64,000 nt of DNA from Entophlyctis helioformis (taxonomy: Eukaryota; Chytridiomycota; Chytridiomycetes; Chytridiales; Chytriomycetaceae), in the NCBI GenBank assembly GCA_025526915.1, contig JAHLKH010000153.1, positions 1-64,000 of the forward strand, written 5' to 3'. Of this stretch, positions 24,201-34,283 are shown piece after piece. A program made the translations under genes and the position numbers. The notes under the pieces were generated by a model. The model saw only the letters and a program-made list of their open reading frames with translations, was not told where the DNA came from and did not search any database. Every line of letters starts with the position of its first letter. The first letter of the stretch is position 1.

Positions 24201-27200
24201 GGGTGTCACAAAGCCAACCAGGTGCGTCTTGTCCTTGACAATCGCCGCCGCCGCCGTCACACGCGGGTGCTTCATCAGTGCGGCTGCAACCTCGTCCAGC
24301 TCAATGCGGTATCCCTTGAGCTTGACCTGGTCGTCACGGCGTCCAATGATCTCGAAGCGGCCGTCAGGGAGCATGCGTCCGAGATCGCCCGTCTTGAACA
24401 TGCGGCCATCGGCATCACTGCTGAATGGATCGGCTCGGAATGCAGCCGCCGTCATCTCGGGAAGGTTGATGTATCCAGGCGACGCTCGCACACACGGTGT
24501 GTTTGTAAAGTACTCGCCAATCACTCCGACAGGAACACGGCGTTGCTGCTCGTCAAGCACATAGCAGCGGTTGTTCTGCAGCGGCTGGCCAACGGTGATG
24601 ACCTCGCCAACGGCAAGAACTCCCAAGTGCGAGATGATGCCCGTCTCCGTGGGTCCGTACACGTTGCTCATGACAACTCGGCTCGCCCACACATCGCGGA
24701 GCAGCGTGGTGCATGCCTCGCCACCAATCACAATGTGCTTGAGGTTGCTGAACTCGTCGGGCGAACCGAGCTGCGACAGACCCGTCGGTGTGATGTGCAG
24801 CACGTCGACCGTCGGGATCTTCTCGAATGCATCCTCTGTGCGCAGAACGAGCGTGCATCCGTGGCACAGCGATCCCCACACTTCCCATTGGCAGACGTCG
24901 AATCCAATGGCCATGAACTGCATGACACGGGCACGCGGCACACATCCGATCTTGGGCGACGTGAGCGCAATGACGTTGACGGCACCGGCGTGCGGCACTG
25001 GCACGCCCTTGGGGTTGCCCGTCGAGCCTGACGTGTACACGATCATGAACACATCCGATCGAGATGCAGCGTGCTGCTTGTCAGCAGATGCCTGGAATGC
25101 GACAACATCCTTGGTTGATGCCGCTGTGGCCGTGAGTTCGGCCACGGACACCATCACGACTCGCACGGTGGACGGCAGCTGCAGCTGGTCGATGCGCTCG
25201 CATTCAGACTCGGTCGACAGCACAACCGTCACGCCGGCATCCTCGAGAATGTAGCGCACACGCTCGGCTGGGAACTTGGAGTCGAGCGGCACAATCGTCG
25301 CGCCAGTCTTGAGCACAGCGAGCAGTGCAAGCGGGAACTCGAGGCATCGCTGCATGATCACTGCGACGCGCGAGCCAACGCCAATGCCGCCAAGTGCGAC
25401 GATCTGGTTGGCAAGCAGAGTGCCGCACTTGTCCATCGCGCCATACGTGATCGACTCGTCGCCGTACTCGACGGCCGTCCAGTCGGGATGCTCGGCAGCG
25501 ACTGCCTCGAAGCCGTGGTGCACTGCCTCGTATGGCAGATCGACCAGCGGTCCGAAGCTGTGTGCGTCGAGCAGCTGCGTCTGAGCAGGCGACAGATCCC
25601 ATAGCGGCTCAATCGACGACTGGGCTGTCACTGCAGCTGCAAGCTGGCCGACCGTGAAGTCAAACTCGGCAAGCATCGACGACGCCTGTGAGTACGACAG
25701 CTGCGAGAAGTCGTACATGGCCGTCATCTTGATGTCCGTCGCACTCGGGAACATGATGAGTTCAAAGCCGTACGCGAGCGAGCGTGATGTCTGCTTCGAC
25801 TCGAAGCTGTTGAACGGCAGCTCGTCGACGTTGTCACCAGACAGACGGTCGTCTTGAGGAAGGTTCTCGTAGGTGAACAGCGACTGGAACAGCTTGGCGT
25901 CCGATGCAAGTCCGCTCCACTTGTGCACGTCGATCAGTGCTGCATGCGTGTGTGCAAGCATCTGGCCGTAGTCGGCCTGGACGGCACGAAGGACGTCGGC
26001 TGCACTGGTCTCATCCGACTCGATGCGAACGCGGCACGGGACCGTGTTGAGCATGGCTCCGACAATGCTGTTGTCATGGTAATCGTATTAGTCTCATGTG
26101 CAATCATCCAAAATGGTCGCAGCATCTTCCAGTCACTCACCGATCGGCGCCAGCAACGGGAATGTCACGTCCCGACACGACTTGGCCAAACACAATGTCG
26201 CTGGATCGCGTGTACTTGCGCAGCGTCATGGCCCATGCCGCCTTGAGGAACACGGCGGCCGTGACGCCGGCTGCCTTGCACGCTGCCTGGATCTGCGGCA
26301 TCGGCAGGCTGCACTGCAGCGACAGCGGCTTGTCCTCGGCGTCTGCGCCGTCCTTGCTGTCCGTCGAGTCGTCCCACTTGCCGAGCGAGAGTGGCTCGGC
26401 TGGTGCAACACCGGCGAGGTACTCGCGCCAGAACGACGCCGTGGCGGCTGCATCCTGTGCTGTGATGTAGTCCACAACAGACCGGAAGGCGGGTCGCTCT
26501 TCGAGTGCGTGGCCGCCATACGCTACGAGCAAGTCGCCCATGATCATCGGCAGGGACCAGCCGTCGTACAGCGTGTGGTGGATCGTGAGCACGACTGTCG
26601 GCAGCGACTCGTCCGTGGTGTCCGACACGAGCGACAGACGGATCCAGTGCTTGTCGCCGACCGTAAAGCCGCGCACTCTGTCTTGCTCAAGGAACGCGGC
26701 AATGTCCATGTCGGCGGCGAGAGTGACACGCTCGAGTGCAACATCACGCTCGTCGATCTGCGGCCGCACAACCTGCACAATGCCGGCAGTCGATGTCGGC
26801 ACAAACGATGTGCGCAGGATGGCGTGGTGCTGCACAAGCGTGCGGAAGGCTGCCTCGAGTGCATCCACATCGATCGCCTGTGTGGCTTGCATCGGCACCT
26901 GGTGATGTACGCAGATGCGTCCTGGATCGTCGCTGCAACCATGCCAGACTGCAGCGGCGTGGCCGGGAATGCGTCCATGGTCGATGCGTCCAGCACAAGG
27001 CGGTCGACCCATTCGGCCGCAAGCTCGTCAAGCGTGTCCTGCGACAGAGTGGCTGCCGGCCACACTTGCGTGCCGTCAGAGCCAGAGTCGCCAGACAGCG
27101 CTGCCTTCTCGGCGAGTGCGGCTGAGCGTGACAGTGTCTGTGTCTTGAACAGCTGCGGCACCGTGATCGGCAGACCCGCACGCTGGCAGGCTGTTGCCGT

Positions 27201-30200
27201 CTTGATGACCGACATCGAGTCGCCACCGAGTGCAAAGAACGACGTGTTGCGACCAATCGACTCGACCGGCACGCCAAGCACATCGGCCCACACGGCTGCC
27301 ATGCGCATCTCGGCTTCGCTCGACAGGCTCTCGACAACAATCACAACGTCCATGGCCGCGAGTGCCTTCTTGTCCGTCTTGCCGTTGGTGTTGGTCGGCA
27401 TGGCGTCCAGTCCCACAAACACGGCCGGCACCATGTACGCTGGCAGGTGCTCCGACACCACATCGCGCAGCTCGTCGGCGTCAATGTCGGCGGGTGTCAC
27501 AAAGCCAACCAGGTGCGTCTTGTCCTTGACAATCGCTGCGGCCGCCGTCACACGCGGGTGCTTCATCAGTGCGGCTGCAACCTCGTCCAGCTCAATGCGG
27601 TATCCCTTGAGCTTGACCTGGTCGTCACGGCGTCCAATGATCTCGAAGCGGCCGTCAGGAGCATGCGTCCGAGATCGCCCGTCTTGAACATGCGGCTGCC
27701 ACACTTGGCTGCAAACTCGCCGCTCGCAAACGGATCGGCCAGGAACTTGTCGGCCGTCATGCCAGGCAGGTTGATGTATCCAGGCGACACGCCAATGCCG
27801 CCAATGAACATCTCGCCCATCACACCAGCAGGCACGCGGCGCTTCTGCTCGTCCAGGATGTAGGCAGACACGTTCGAAACGGGCCAGCCGAGGTGAATGT
27901 CGGATACGCTGTCCATCGGATGGATATGAGAAATGATCGAGATCTCCGTTGGTCCGTATGCGTTGTTGAATGTAACAAACGGCAACCACAGATCCTTGAG
28001 CTCCTTGGGACACGCCTCACCGCCAACGGTGATTGTCTTCAGGTTCGGGAACTGCGAAGGCGATCCGAGATGGGCAAGGCCGGTCGGCGTGATGAAGAGA
28101 GAGTTGACCATTTGCACAAACTCGAGTGTATCGCTGCCTCGGAGCACGAGAGTGGCGCCATTGTTGAGCGCGGACCATGTCTCCCATTGGCAGCCGTCGA
28201 ATCCGATGGCCATGAACTGCGCCATTCGCATGCCGGGCGTGCATCCGAATCGCTCGTTGCAGTTGCTGACGATGTTGACGGCACCAGCGTGCGGCACTGG
28301 CACGCCCTTGGGGTTGCCCGTCGAGCCTGACGTGTACACGATCATGAACACATCCGATCGAGATGCAGCGTGCTGCTTGTCAGCGATGCTGGAATGCGAC
28401 AACGGCCTTGGTTGATGCGGCTGTGGAGGAGTTCGGCACGGACACCATCACGACTCGCACGGTGGACGGCAGCTGCAGCTGGTCGATGCGCTCGCATTCA
28501 GACTCGGTCGACAGCACAACCGTCACGCCGGCATCCTCGAGAATGTAGCGCACACGCTCGGCTGGGAACTTGGAGTCGAGCGGCACAATCGTCGCGCCGG
28601 TCTTGAGCACAGCGAGCAGTGCAAGCGGGAACTCGAGGCATCGCTGCATGATCACTGCGACGCGCGAGCCAACACCAATGCCGCCAAGTGCGACGATCTG
28701 GTTGGCAAGCAGAGTGCCGCACTTGTCCATCGCGCCATACGTGATCGACTCGTCGCCGTACTCGACGGCCGTCCAGTCGGGATGCTCGGCAGCGACTGCC
28801 TCGAAGCCGTGGTGCACTGCCTCGTATGGCAGATCCACGAGCGGTCCGAAGCTGTGTGCATCGAGCAGCTGTGTCTGAGCAGGCGACAGATCCCACAGCG
28901 GCTCAATCGACGACTGGGCTGTCACTGCAGCTACAAGCTGGCCGACTGTGAAGTCAAACTCGGCAAGCATCGACGACGCCTGCGTGTGCGACAGCTGCGA
29001 GAAGTCGTACTTGACCTTGAGGTCGAGAGTATGCTGACGAGGGTAGATGATGAGCTCATATGTAAGGCCGAGCGAGCGAGAGACGGCGCCAACGTCCGAG
29101 AGCGTCTTGAAGGCGACAGAGTCTTGCATCTCCATAGGCATGTTTTCGTACACGAACAGCGTCTGGAACAGCTTGGCGTCGGTTGGCAGACCACTGGCCT
29201 TTTGAGCGTCAAGCAGGCCGGTCTGCATAAACGGCAGCATCGTACTATAGTCCGCCTGGAGGCTGCGAGCAACATCAATGGCCGACATATCATCCGAGTC
29301 GATGCGAACGCGGCACGGGACCGTGTTGATCATGGCTCCGACAATGCTGTTGTCATGGTATTCGGATTAGTCTCATGTGCAATCATCCAAAATGGTCGCA
29401 GCATCTTGCAGTCACTCACCGATCGGCGCCAGCAACGGGAATGTCACGTCCTGACACGACCTGGCCAAACACAATGTCGCTGGATCGCGTGTACTTGCGC
29501 AGCGTCATGGCCCATGCCGCCTTGAGGAACACGGCGGCCGTGACGCCGGCTGCCTTGCACGCTGCCTGGATCTGTGGCATCGGCAGGCTGCACTGCAGCG
29601 ACAGCGGCTTGTCCTTGGCGTCTGCGTCGTCCTTGCTGTCCGTTGAGTCGTCCCACTTGCCAAGCGACAGTGGCTCGGCTGGTGCAACACCGGCGAGGTA
29701 CTCGCGCCAGAACGACGCCGTGGCGGCTGCATCCTGTGCTGTGATGTAGTCCACAACAGACCGGAACGCAGGGCGGTCGGCAAGCGGCATGCCAGCATAG
29801 GCAGCCAGGAGATCGTTCATGATGTGCGGCATGGACCATCCATCGAACAGGGCGTGGTGGATCGTGAACACGACGATCGGAAGGGATCCGTCGGTGTTGG
29901 CCACGATCGTCATGCGGCTCCAGTACTTGTCACCGACGGCAAAGCCACGAGCCTTGTCCTTGGCCAGGAAAGCAGCGAGGTCCATGCCGGCGGCGAGAGT
30001 GACACGCTCGAGTGCAACATCACGCTCGTCGATCTGCGGCCGCACAACCTGAACAACACCGGCAGTCGATGTCGGCACAAACGATGTGCGCAGGATGGCG
30101 TGGTGCTGCACAAGTGCGCGGTTCGCGTGCTCAAGAGCGGCTTCGTCCATCGGGATCTTTGCCTGGGCAGCAAACTGGTACAAGTACATGGAGCGGTCCT

Positions 30201-32513
30201 GCATCGTCGCAGCGACCATGCCAGCCTGCAGCGGCGTGGCCGGGAATGCGTCCATGGTCGATGCGTCAATGGCGAGAGGACCAGTCCACTCGCGGGCAAT
30301 CTCGTCGAGCGTCTTGTCGCTGCATGAAATGCGTCCGTCAGCCTCACGCACGTTCAACTCCGCTCTGACAACATCAGCCATGCAAGAGCAACTTACTCGA
30401 GAGTGGCAGCTGGGTAGACAGCAGCACCAGCAGTCGCGCCAGTCTCGGCCGCGAGGCCGACTCGGCAGCGGCGGTTGCCAGCTGGCCAAGGTTTTGGGCT
30501 CCCAGGACCTGCGCCGTCGTCAGGTGGATGCCCTTCTCCTTGGACTTGGCGACCATCTTTATGGCCGCGATCGAGTCACCGCCGAGCTGCAGGAACGACG
30601 AGTTCTTGTCGACCTGCGAGACGTCGACGTTGAGGAACTCGGCGTACATGGCCTTGAGCTCCGGCGGCATGTTGTCAAGGTCCATGTCGCCCATGTCGCC
30701 CATGTCGAACTCGGACGGCTTGGCGGGCTTCTTGGTCTCCGTCATTTCCACGAGGGTCTCTGCATTCTTCGTCGTCGCGACCGCGGCCTTGTCCGCGTCG
30801 GTGGCCAGGGCGTCGGCGACAGCATCCTCGGCCAGCGCGACTGCTGCAGCCGCGACGTGGACTTGAACATCGGCGTCGGCAGCAGTTGCACCAACTGCCG
30901 TGGCTGCCTCTGCGTCAGTCGTCATCGTCGCCGTCGAAGCAGCAACAGCAGCCTGCAGCTTGGCCTCCGCAGCAGCCTTGGCCTTGGCCTTCTTGATGTT
31001 CTTGATAATGTTCCGGCGTCGCTTGCCGGTCACCACCACGGCCGTCGGCCCTTGAGAGCCAGCCAGATAGAGCGAGGGAGTCCAAAGCAGTTCGGCCGAG
31101 CAGCCACCATGCAAGTCGTATTCAGAACAGGCACCAGATACCAGTCAGTCCGACCCAGCCATCCCAGCCATCGCACGCACAGCCAACGACGACTCGAGGC
31201 TGGCATGCATCGACGTGCGTACCTTCAAAGAGGGATCGCCAGTGCGGCAGGCCGGGCGGGCCAGAGTCGTCCGAGTCGATGCTTGAACGGCCCGACGACT
31301 CGCCACCCGTGGCAGCACTTCCGTCGTCGGATCCACGGCCATCAACATCCGCATCACCGGTGCCGCTGCCGCTGCCAAACGCAGCACCAGCCTCGTAGGT
31401 GTAACGGCCGATCGCGAGCGTTTGAAGACACTCGACGACCGTCTCGAAGGCCTTGTCGTCGGTCGGCTGTTCACGCTCACCAAACAAGCCAGAGAACAGC
31501 AGACGCTTCGACATGGCCGACAAGAGTTCGGCCGTCTGGTACACTCGGAAGGTGCGCGTACCGGCAGCAGCAGCAGGATGGCCAGGGTAGATCGTCGGAC
31601 GGACGCGGTTGGAATCGCCGGTGCTGGCAGAGTGGCTTTCACCTGCACCCATCTCACCGTCAATTTCGAGACTGGCGCAGGTGATGTCGCCGTCCGAGTC
31701 GGTCGCGGAGGCGTCCGTGGTCTGTGCATAGTAAGCAAGCAAGAGGCAGTGAAAATGCAGTGCACATTGCATCTGTCAGCTGCCGTGCCCATGGATTCAT
31801 GCAACAGGCAGCGGCACACTAACCCTCATGGTCTCAGAATCGCCTGTAAAGACAGGGGCAGCTCCAGCAGGGCTGGCGGGGCTGGTAGCAGCCTTGGGGA
31901 CCTGCTTGCCAAGCGAAGCAGCCGTCGAGCGCATCAGGCTGTCACGAACGAGGCGACGAGCCGTGCCGTGCGCAAGAAGCGTGGGCTTGCCAGCGCCGCG
32001 AGACTGCTGATGGAACGAGATCTCAGCAGCCTCCCAGTCGGCAGGAGCAACGGGGGCAAACGGACGACGGGCCTGGATAGCCGCGAGGACCGACACAGCC
32101 ATGGCAATCGATCCGTCAGCGCAGATGGCGAGCGGGCCGAGCGGCTCGCCCGCCACGTCAGTTGCCATCGTCGCCGTTGGGGCCAAAGCAAACGCTTGGA
32201 CGGCGTTGACGTTGGCGTTGGCGTCATTGGTCACGCCATCAGCAAACACGTCGGCGGGGCTGGCCGAACCGGCGCCCGTGGCGAGCGACATGGAGAGCGC
32301 GCGAGCACAGGCAGCCAGCTGGCCAAAGGTCAGGCTGTCGTTGTTGGTCTTGCAGGCCACAGCGACGGCGTTCATGTCGCCCTTGGCGAGAAGGAGACTC
32401 ATGTTGGGCTCGGTCATAATCGGGTTTGGCTTGAGCGAGAGCAACTTGGTCTTGTATGTGGCGCAAAGATACTGCCGTTGGAGCGTGGTGGTGGAGCAGG
32501 GGGTGCACGGCAT
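1..32513 (-). CDS. Giant multimodular nonribosomal peptide synthetase (3' end outside window)
   Basis: Thiotemplate enzyme that activates amino acids (A), tethers them on carrier proteins (T), condenses them (C) and in places epimerises them (E). Repeated signatures support this: HHxxxDGW in each C domain, TSGSTG or TSGTTG, YGPTE and GYRIEL in the A domains, LGGDSI in the T domains, and HHLVVDLVSW plus a FNYLGRF motif in the E domains. The order is starter-T, then C-A-T x3, C-A-T-E x2, C-A-T, C-A-T-E, C-A-T. The gene continues beyond position 1, so the release domain is unseen. Introns recur at fixed places and restore the frame across each domain. Start codon is uncertain: 32513 is preferred, 32417 and 32705 are alternatives. 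Many single-base indels interrupt the frame, mostly where a near-identical copy elsewhere is intact, so I treat the gene as real and the breaks as probably technical. Product unknown. Confidence 0.93.
107..1264 (-). repeat. Identical A/T-domain block, copy 1 of 3
   Basis: This segment of module 9 reads the same as 8039-9196 (offset 7,932) and 12703-13860 (offset 12,596) wherever I compared it. Even an antisense frame of 385 codons is unchanged in all three. It spans the second half of the adenylation domain, the 77-nt intron and the start of the T domain. Identical introns argue for very recent duplication or gene conversion. Confidence 0.92.
3207..7880 (-). other. NRPS module 8 (C-A-T-E)
   Basis: First-family C domain (HHTLYDGW, 73-nt intron at 6877-6949). 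The A domain resembles module 2 (VGGEACP, NAYGPTE), although the A4 region at 5.70 kb has lost bases relative to GFDGCQWE. T domain of the pre-E type near 4.75 kb. The E domain (4.6-3.25 kb) has HHLVVDLVSW but is interrupted by several small indels (about 4.48, 4.24, 4.09 and 3.97 kb). A pair of opposite indels near 3.44 and 3.47 kb cancel each other. If intact it would add a D-configured residue. Confidence 0.84.
7881..11135 (-). other. NRPS module 7 (C-A-T), second module family
   Basis: Copy of module 6 without the E domain: C domain with HHSVTDGW and a 92-nt intron at 10626-10717, A domain with GFDACLQE, and a 77-nt intron at 8187-8263. The A domain matches modules 6 and 9 almost base for base. 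Its T domain has the same first half, but from LGGDSISAI onward it switches to the KTATACQRAG type found before C domains. Frame breaks lie near 9.9 kb (one G missing in ttactgtcg) and at 12.17 kb in the preceding E domain. Confidence 0.9.
8039..9196 (-). repeat. Identical A/T-domain block, copy 2 of 3
   Basis: Module 7 copy. It lies 4,664 bp from the module 6 copy and 7,932 bp from the module 9 copy. Similarity continues on both sides, with a switch of T-domain type at the conserved serine motif near 8.0 kb. Confidence 0.92.
11136..15800 (-). other. NRPS module 6 (C-A-T-E), second module family
   Basis: The C domain follows an E domain and has HHSVTDGW. A 92-nt intron (15291-15382, GTGAGA...CAACAG) joins VALE to DGRVRLFW. 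The A domain has TSGTTGLPKG, GFDACLQE, DYGPTE and GYRIEL, and ends with a 77-nt intron (12851-12927, GTTAGT...GACAG) placed exactly after NVNGK. T domain near 12.7 kb of the pre-E type; E domain about 12.55-11.2 kb. From 15321 to 12928 the frame is open for over 800 codons, so this is the best reference copy of the family. The C class is the one expected to accept a D-residue donor, in line with its position after E. Confidence 0.9.
12703..13860 (-). repeat. Identical A/T-domain block, copy 3 of 3
   Basis: Module 6 copy, embedded in the longest uninterrupted reading frame of this module family. It can serve as the reference when judging indels in the other two copies. Confidence 0.92.
15801..20490 (-). 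other. NRPS module 5 (C-A-T-E)
   Basis: C domain with HHTLYDGW and a 73-nt intron at 19499-19571; A domain as in module 4; T domain with LGGDSISAIR near 17.35 kb whose second half (IAKAKTAGF) is of the type found only before E domains. The E domain (about 17.2-15.9 kb) has LTPIQHKFF, HHLVVDLVSW and FNYLGRF, so the residue should be delivered in D form (established E-domain role; substrate unknown). Frame breaks lie near 19.95, 18.25-18.3, 17.64 and 17.12 kb. The one at 17.64 (cacaagcc for cacaaagcc) is shared with module 8 at about 5.04 kb. Confidence 0.88.
20491..23770 (-). other. NRPS module 4 (C-A-T), rich in single-base deletions
   Basis: The C domain has HHTLYDGW and a 73-nt intron at 22776-22848. 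The A domain is nearly the same as that of module 5 (GFDGCQCE, VAGEACP, NAYGPSE), so both probably use the same amino acid. Between 21.23 and 22.56 kb it lacks at least eight single bases that are present in module 5: runs of A, G, T and C are each one base shorter, for example five A to four, ggggg to gggg and ttt to tt. This fragments the frame. The T domain with LGGDSISAI lies near 20.65 kb. The pattern fits long-read homopolymer errors better than decay, but a decayed module cannot be excluded. Confidence 0.82.
23771..27060 (-). other. NRPS module 3 (C-A-T)
   Basis: This is the only stretch that reads open over a full A-T-C span: more than 1,060 codons from 26054 down through the next C domain. 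The C domain has HHTLYDGW, with a 73-nt intron at 26068-26140. The A domain has GFDVCQWE, VIGGEAC, NVYGPTE and GYRIEL, giving a pocket start D-V-W that differs from every other module here. Its central part (24.4-24.95 kb) is the most distinct A-domain sequence of this family and may select a different residue. The T domain carries LGGDSISAIK near 23.9 kb. There is a 1-bp break near 26.9 kb at its 5' end. Confidence 0.9.
27061..30396 (-). other. NRPS module 2 (C-A-T)
   Basis: It opens with a 77-nt intron (30320-30396, GTAAGT...GCAG) that joins PAATL to DDKTLDEIARE. The C domain carries HHALFDGW and is split by a 73-nt intron (29347-29419) between GADR and IVGAM. The A domain has TSGSTGNPKG, GFDGCQWE, NAYGPTE and GYRIEL; the T domain has LGGDSMSVI near 27.2 kb. 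This C domain diverges most from its relatives in the 29.0-30.3 kb part (for example DAQKASGLP where others read DVHKWSGLA). Frame breaks occur near 28.39, 27.66 and 26.9 kb; at 27.66 kb one base is missing from the run around GGAGCATGCG. The specificity pocket resembles that of module 8 (D-G-W start of the A-domain code, my alignment). Substrate not assigned. Confidence 0.88.
30397..32513 (-). other. NRPS starter region: partial adenylation-like segment plus first carrier protein
   Basis: The first 230 residues contain a stretch (SLTFGQLAACARAL and GPLAICADGSIAMAV) resembling the N-terminal subdomain of AMP-forming enzymes. No TSGTTG, YGPTE or GYRIEL motif follows. Instead there is a low-complexity Ser/Gly/Asp segment, a basic Lys/Ala linker and a carrier protein with LQLGGDSIAAIK near 30.55-30.6 kb. 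Proposed introns are 31722-31823 (donor GTTAGT, acceptor GCACAG, phase 0) and, less surely, 31051-31222 (donor GTACGC). One base appears to be missing near 30.45 kb, because the linker reads VYPAATL only in another frame. The starter therefore looks unable to activate its own substrate, which is inference. Confidence 0.6.
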
Positions 32514-33178
32514 AGATGTCAGTACAGAGCGTGACGACGGTGGCGACCGTGGTGCACAGCGACGACTGCCGCTGGCTGTCAGCAGCGTCGCCGAGCGCAC
32601 CGTTGCTTGTCTGGCACTGTCACTCACTGGACTTTTTTCCACAAAGGCAACCCAACGCCTCTCCCGAATCCTTCCATGGGCTCCCAACGTGGTCGTCACC
32701 GCCATCGTCCCGTCGGAACAATAAATGCCGCCCCGAGATTGTCAGCCGATTTTCACGCTTGTCGCACGGCGATGACGGCGTTTGCATTGCACTGCCATGC
32801 TGACGCTGGGCTCTGCTGCCGTTCCCCCCTTGGCTGTCTGACGCCGATGAGCGCCGCTGCTGTCGGAGCGAGAGCCAGCAATATGGGCTGGCACCACGCT
32901 GGATATGTAACGTCGACCTGCATCGCCAGACTGGCCTCGTGGTTGCACGGCTGGGCTAGCGCAGCCACGTTACAGATGAGTGGTCACTGTCTGACACCAA
33001 CGAGGTCTCGCCTTGAGGCGTTCTGGTGCTCTGCTTTGCATCTCCTTGTCGCCTCCACATGCTCCTTGCACACGCTGCCCGCACAAGCAAAAAGCTGTGC
33101 TTTTGCCTGTCCTTTGTCTCAAGACGCACAAGCTGAAGTCGGCTCTCGGCCTTCACTGCCCCGCACAGCCAGCACCTG
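32514..33178. other. Intergenic stretch upstream of the NRPS gene
   Basis: Should contain the NRPS promoter. I see no clear TATA box close to the proposed start. A short inverted motif area and a G/C-rich tract near 32.8 kb are the only features. No convincing gene on either strand; the open frames here lack recognisable motifs. Confidence 0.4.
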
Positions 33179-33730
33179 TTGGCGGACGCCTCTGGTGCTG
33201 GACACGCCGCTCGATCCAACTCTACAACAAGTACATGGCCACGCCCGGCCTGCCCGACGGCGACCCGGACAGCAAGCCCCGCCTCATGGCATACAGCCTG
33301 GATGTCACGCTCAAGTCTGCCAGCAAGTGCGACACAGCTGCCATCTACACTGCGTTCCAGATGCCACAAGACAGCCAACACCAGTCGCGATCCGGTCTTT
33401 GACCCGCGACGCTCGGAAGGTGCACGGTTTCTGATGCTTGCACGCGTGGGCGGCATCTACACGGCTCGCCGCGCCATCAGTGCCAACCTGCTCGACCCAG
33501 CCCACCCGTTTGGTGACGGTTCATGCTGCATCATGTGCGGTGAGGATCTCTGGGAAACACGCTTGAGATTGCGCACTTTGCGCTCGAATGCTCAGAGGAG
33601 CGGATTGTGTCTATCAGCACAGCGCATGGGCAGCGCAGCTTGGACGCATGTCTTGCAGCAGCATGCACTGAGGCTGACTCGGCGTGCAATGCGAGCACTT
33701 GGAATGAAGCATTCTGATCCATCACAAAAA
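33179..33730 (+). mobile_element. Decayed C-terminal tail of a non-LTR-type reverse transcriptase polyprotein (tentative)
   Basis: Pieced over two or three frames, this reads like the end of a LINE polyprotein. A segment with ARVGGIYTARRAIS is followed by a Cys-x2-Cys (CIMCG), WET, a His (AHFALEC) and a final Cys, the spacing typical of the zinc-knuckle end of such proteins. The frame shifts near 33.40 and 33.56 kb, so it is not functional. No polymerase core (YxDD) is present. It ends about 165 bp before tRNA-Asp in the same orientation. Alternative: a fragment of an unrelated host gene. Confidence 0.4.
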
Positions 33731-33894
33731 CCCTGAAGAATTAGGAACACTCCCTGATTAGATGTCAAAGCCGCACAAGTCACCGAGTGAGCCAGCCGAA
33801 AAAATGCCACCACAAACTCTGATTCTCAAGTAGCGATGCTTCTGAATTATATATTGTATTTAATGTCACAAGCAGAAAATTTGACAAGAATGGG

Positions 33895-33966
33895 TCTTCA
33901 GTAGTATAGTGGCTAGTATCTCCGCCTGTCACGCGGAAGACCGGGGTTCGATTCCCCGCTGAAGAG
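33895..33966 (+). tRNA. tRNA-Asp (anticodon GUC)
   Basis: The 7-bp acceptor stem TCTTCAG pairs fully with CTGAAGA. The anticodon stem TCCGC/GCGGA encloses loop CTGTCAC (anticodon GTC). The T stem CGGGG/CCCCG encloses TTCGATT, and the D arm contains the box-A-like AGTGGCTAGT. No intron; discriminator base G. A run of T follows shortly downstream (cattcttttt), fitting RNA polymerase III termination. Confidence 0.97.
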
Positions 33967-34283
33967 CATTCTTTTTGCACATGCTACTTTGTCATCCTGT
34001 ATGGGACGACCTCTCTCTCTTTTGCCTCTCTCTTTTGCCTCTGTGGCCGCCTGTCATCGTTTCAGCCATGCCCAGGCACTCTCTGGTGGCGACCGCCCGC
34101 CTCGCGGGTGTACGCGCTTTGTACAGCTGTCTGTTGTCCAGCGTACTTGATGGACCACTGCTTTCATTTCAAGACAATGCCCAAAGAGGCTGTTGCCCAG
34201 ATACTTCAGGATACTTGACAGTGGTTCACATTTTCATTGTCACAACAACAGAGGGAAGGTGAGAGAGAGAGGTAGGGGCAGCA
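33967..34283. other. Intergenic stretch
   Basis: CT-rich tract (tctctctcttttgcctc repeated) just after the tRNA, then the 3' flank of the carbonic anhydrase gene with a GAGAGA tract at about 34260. No gene seen. Confidence 0.5.

Noticed and set aside
1..32513. Bacterial contamination as origin of the NRPS segment
   Set aside because: Repeated spliceosomal introns with matching phases, and continuity with eukaryotic genes and a eukaryotic-type tRNA, argue against it; ancient transfer remains possible.
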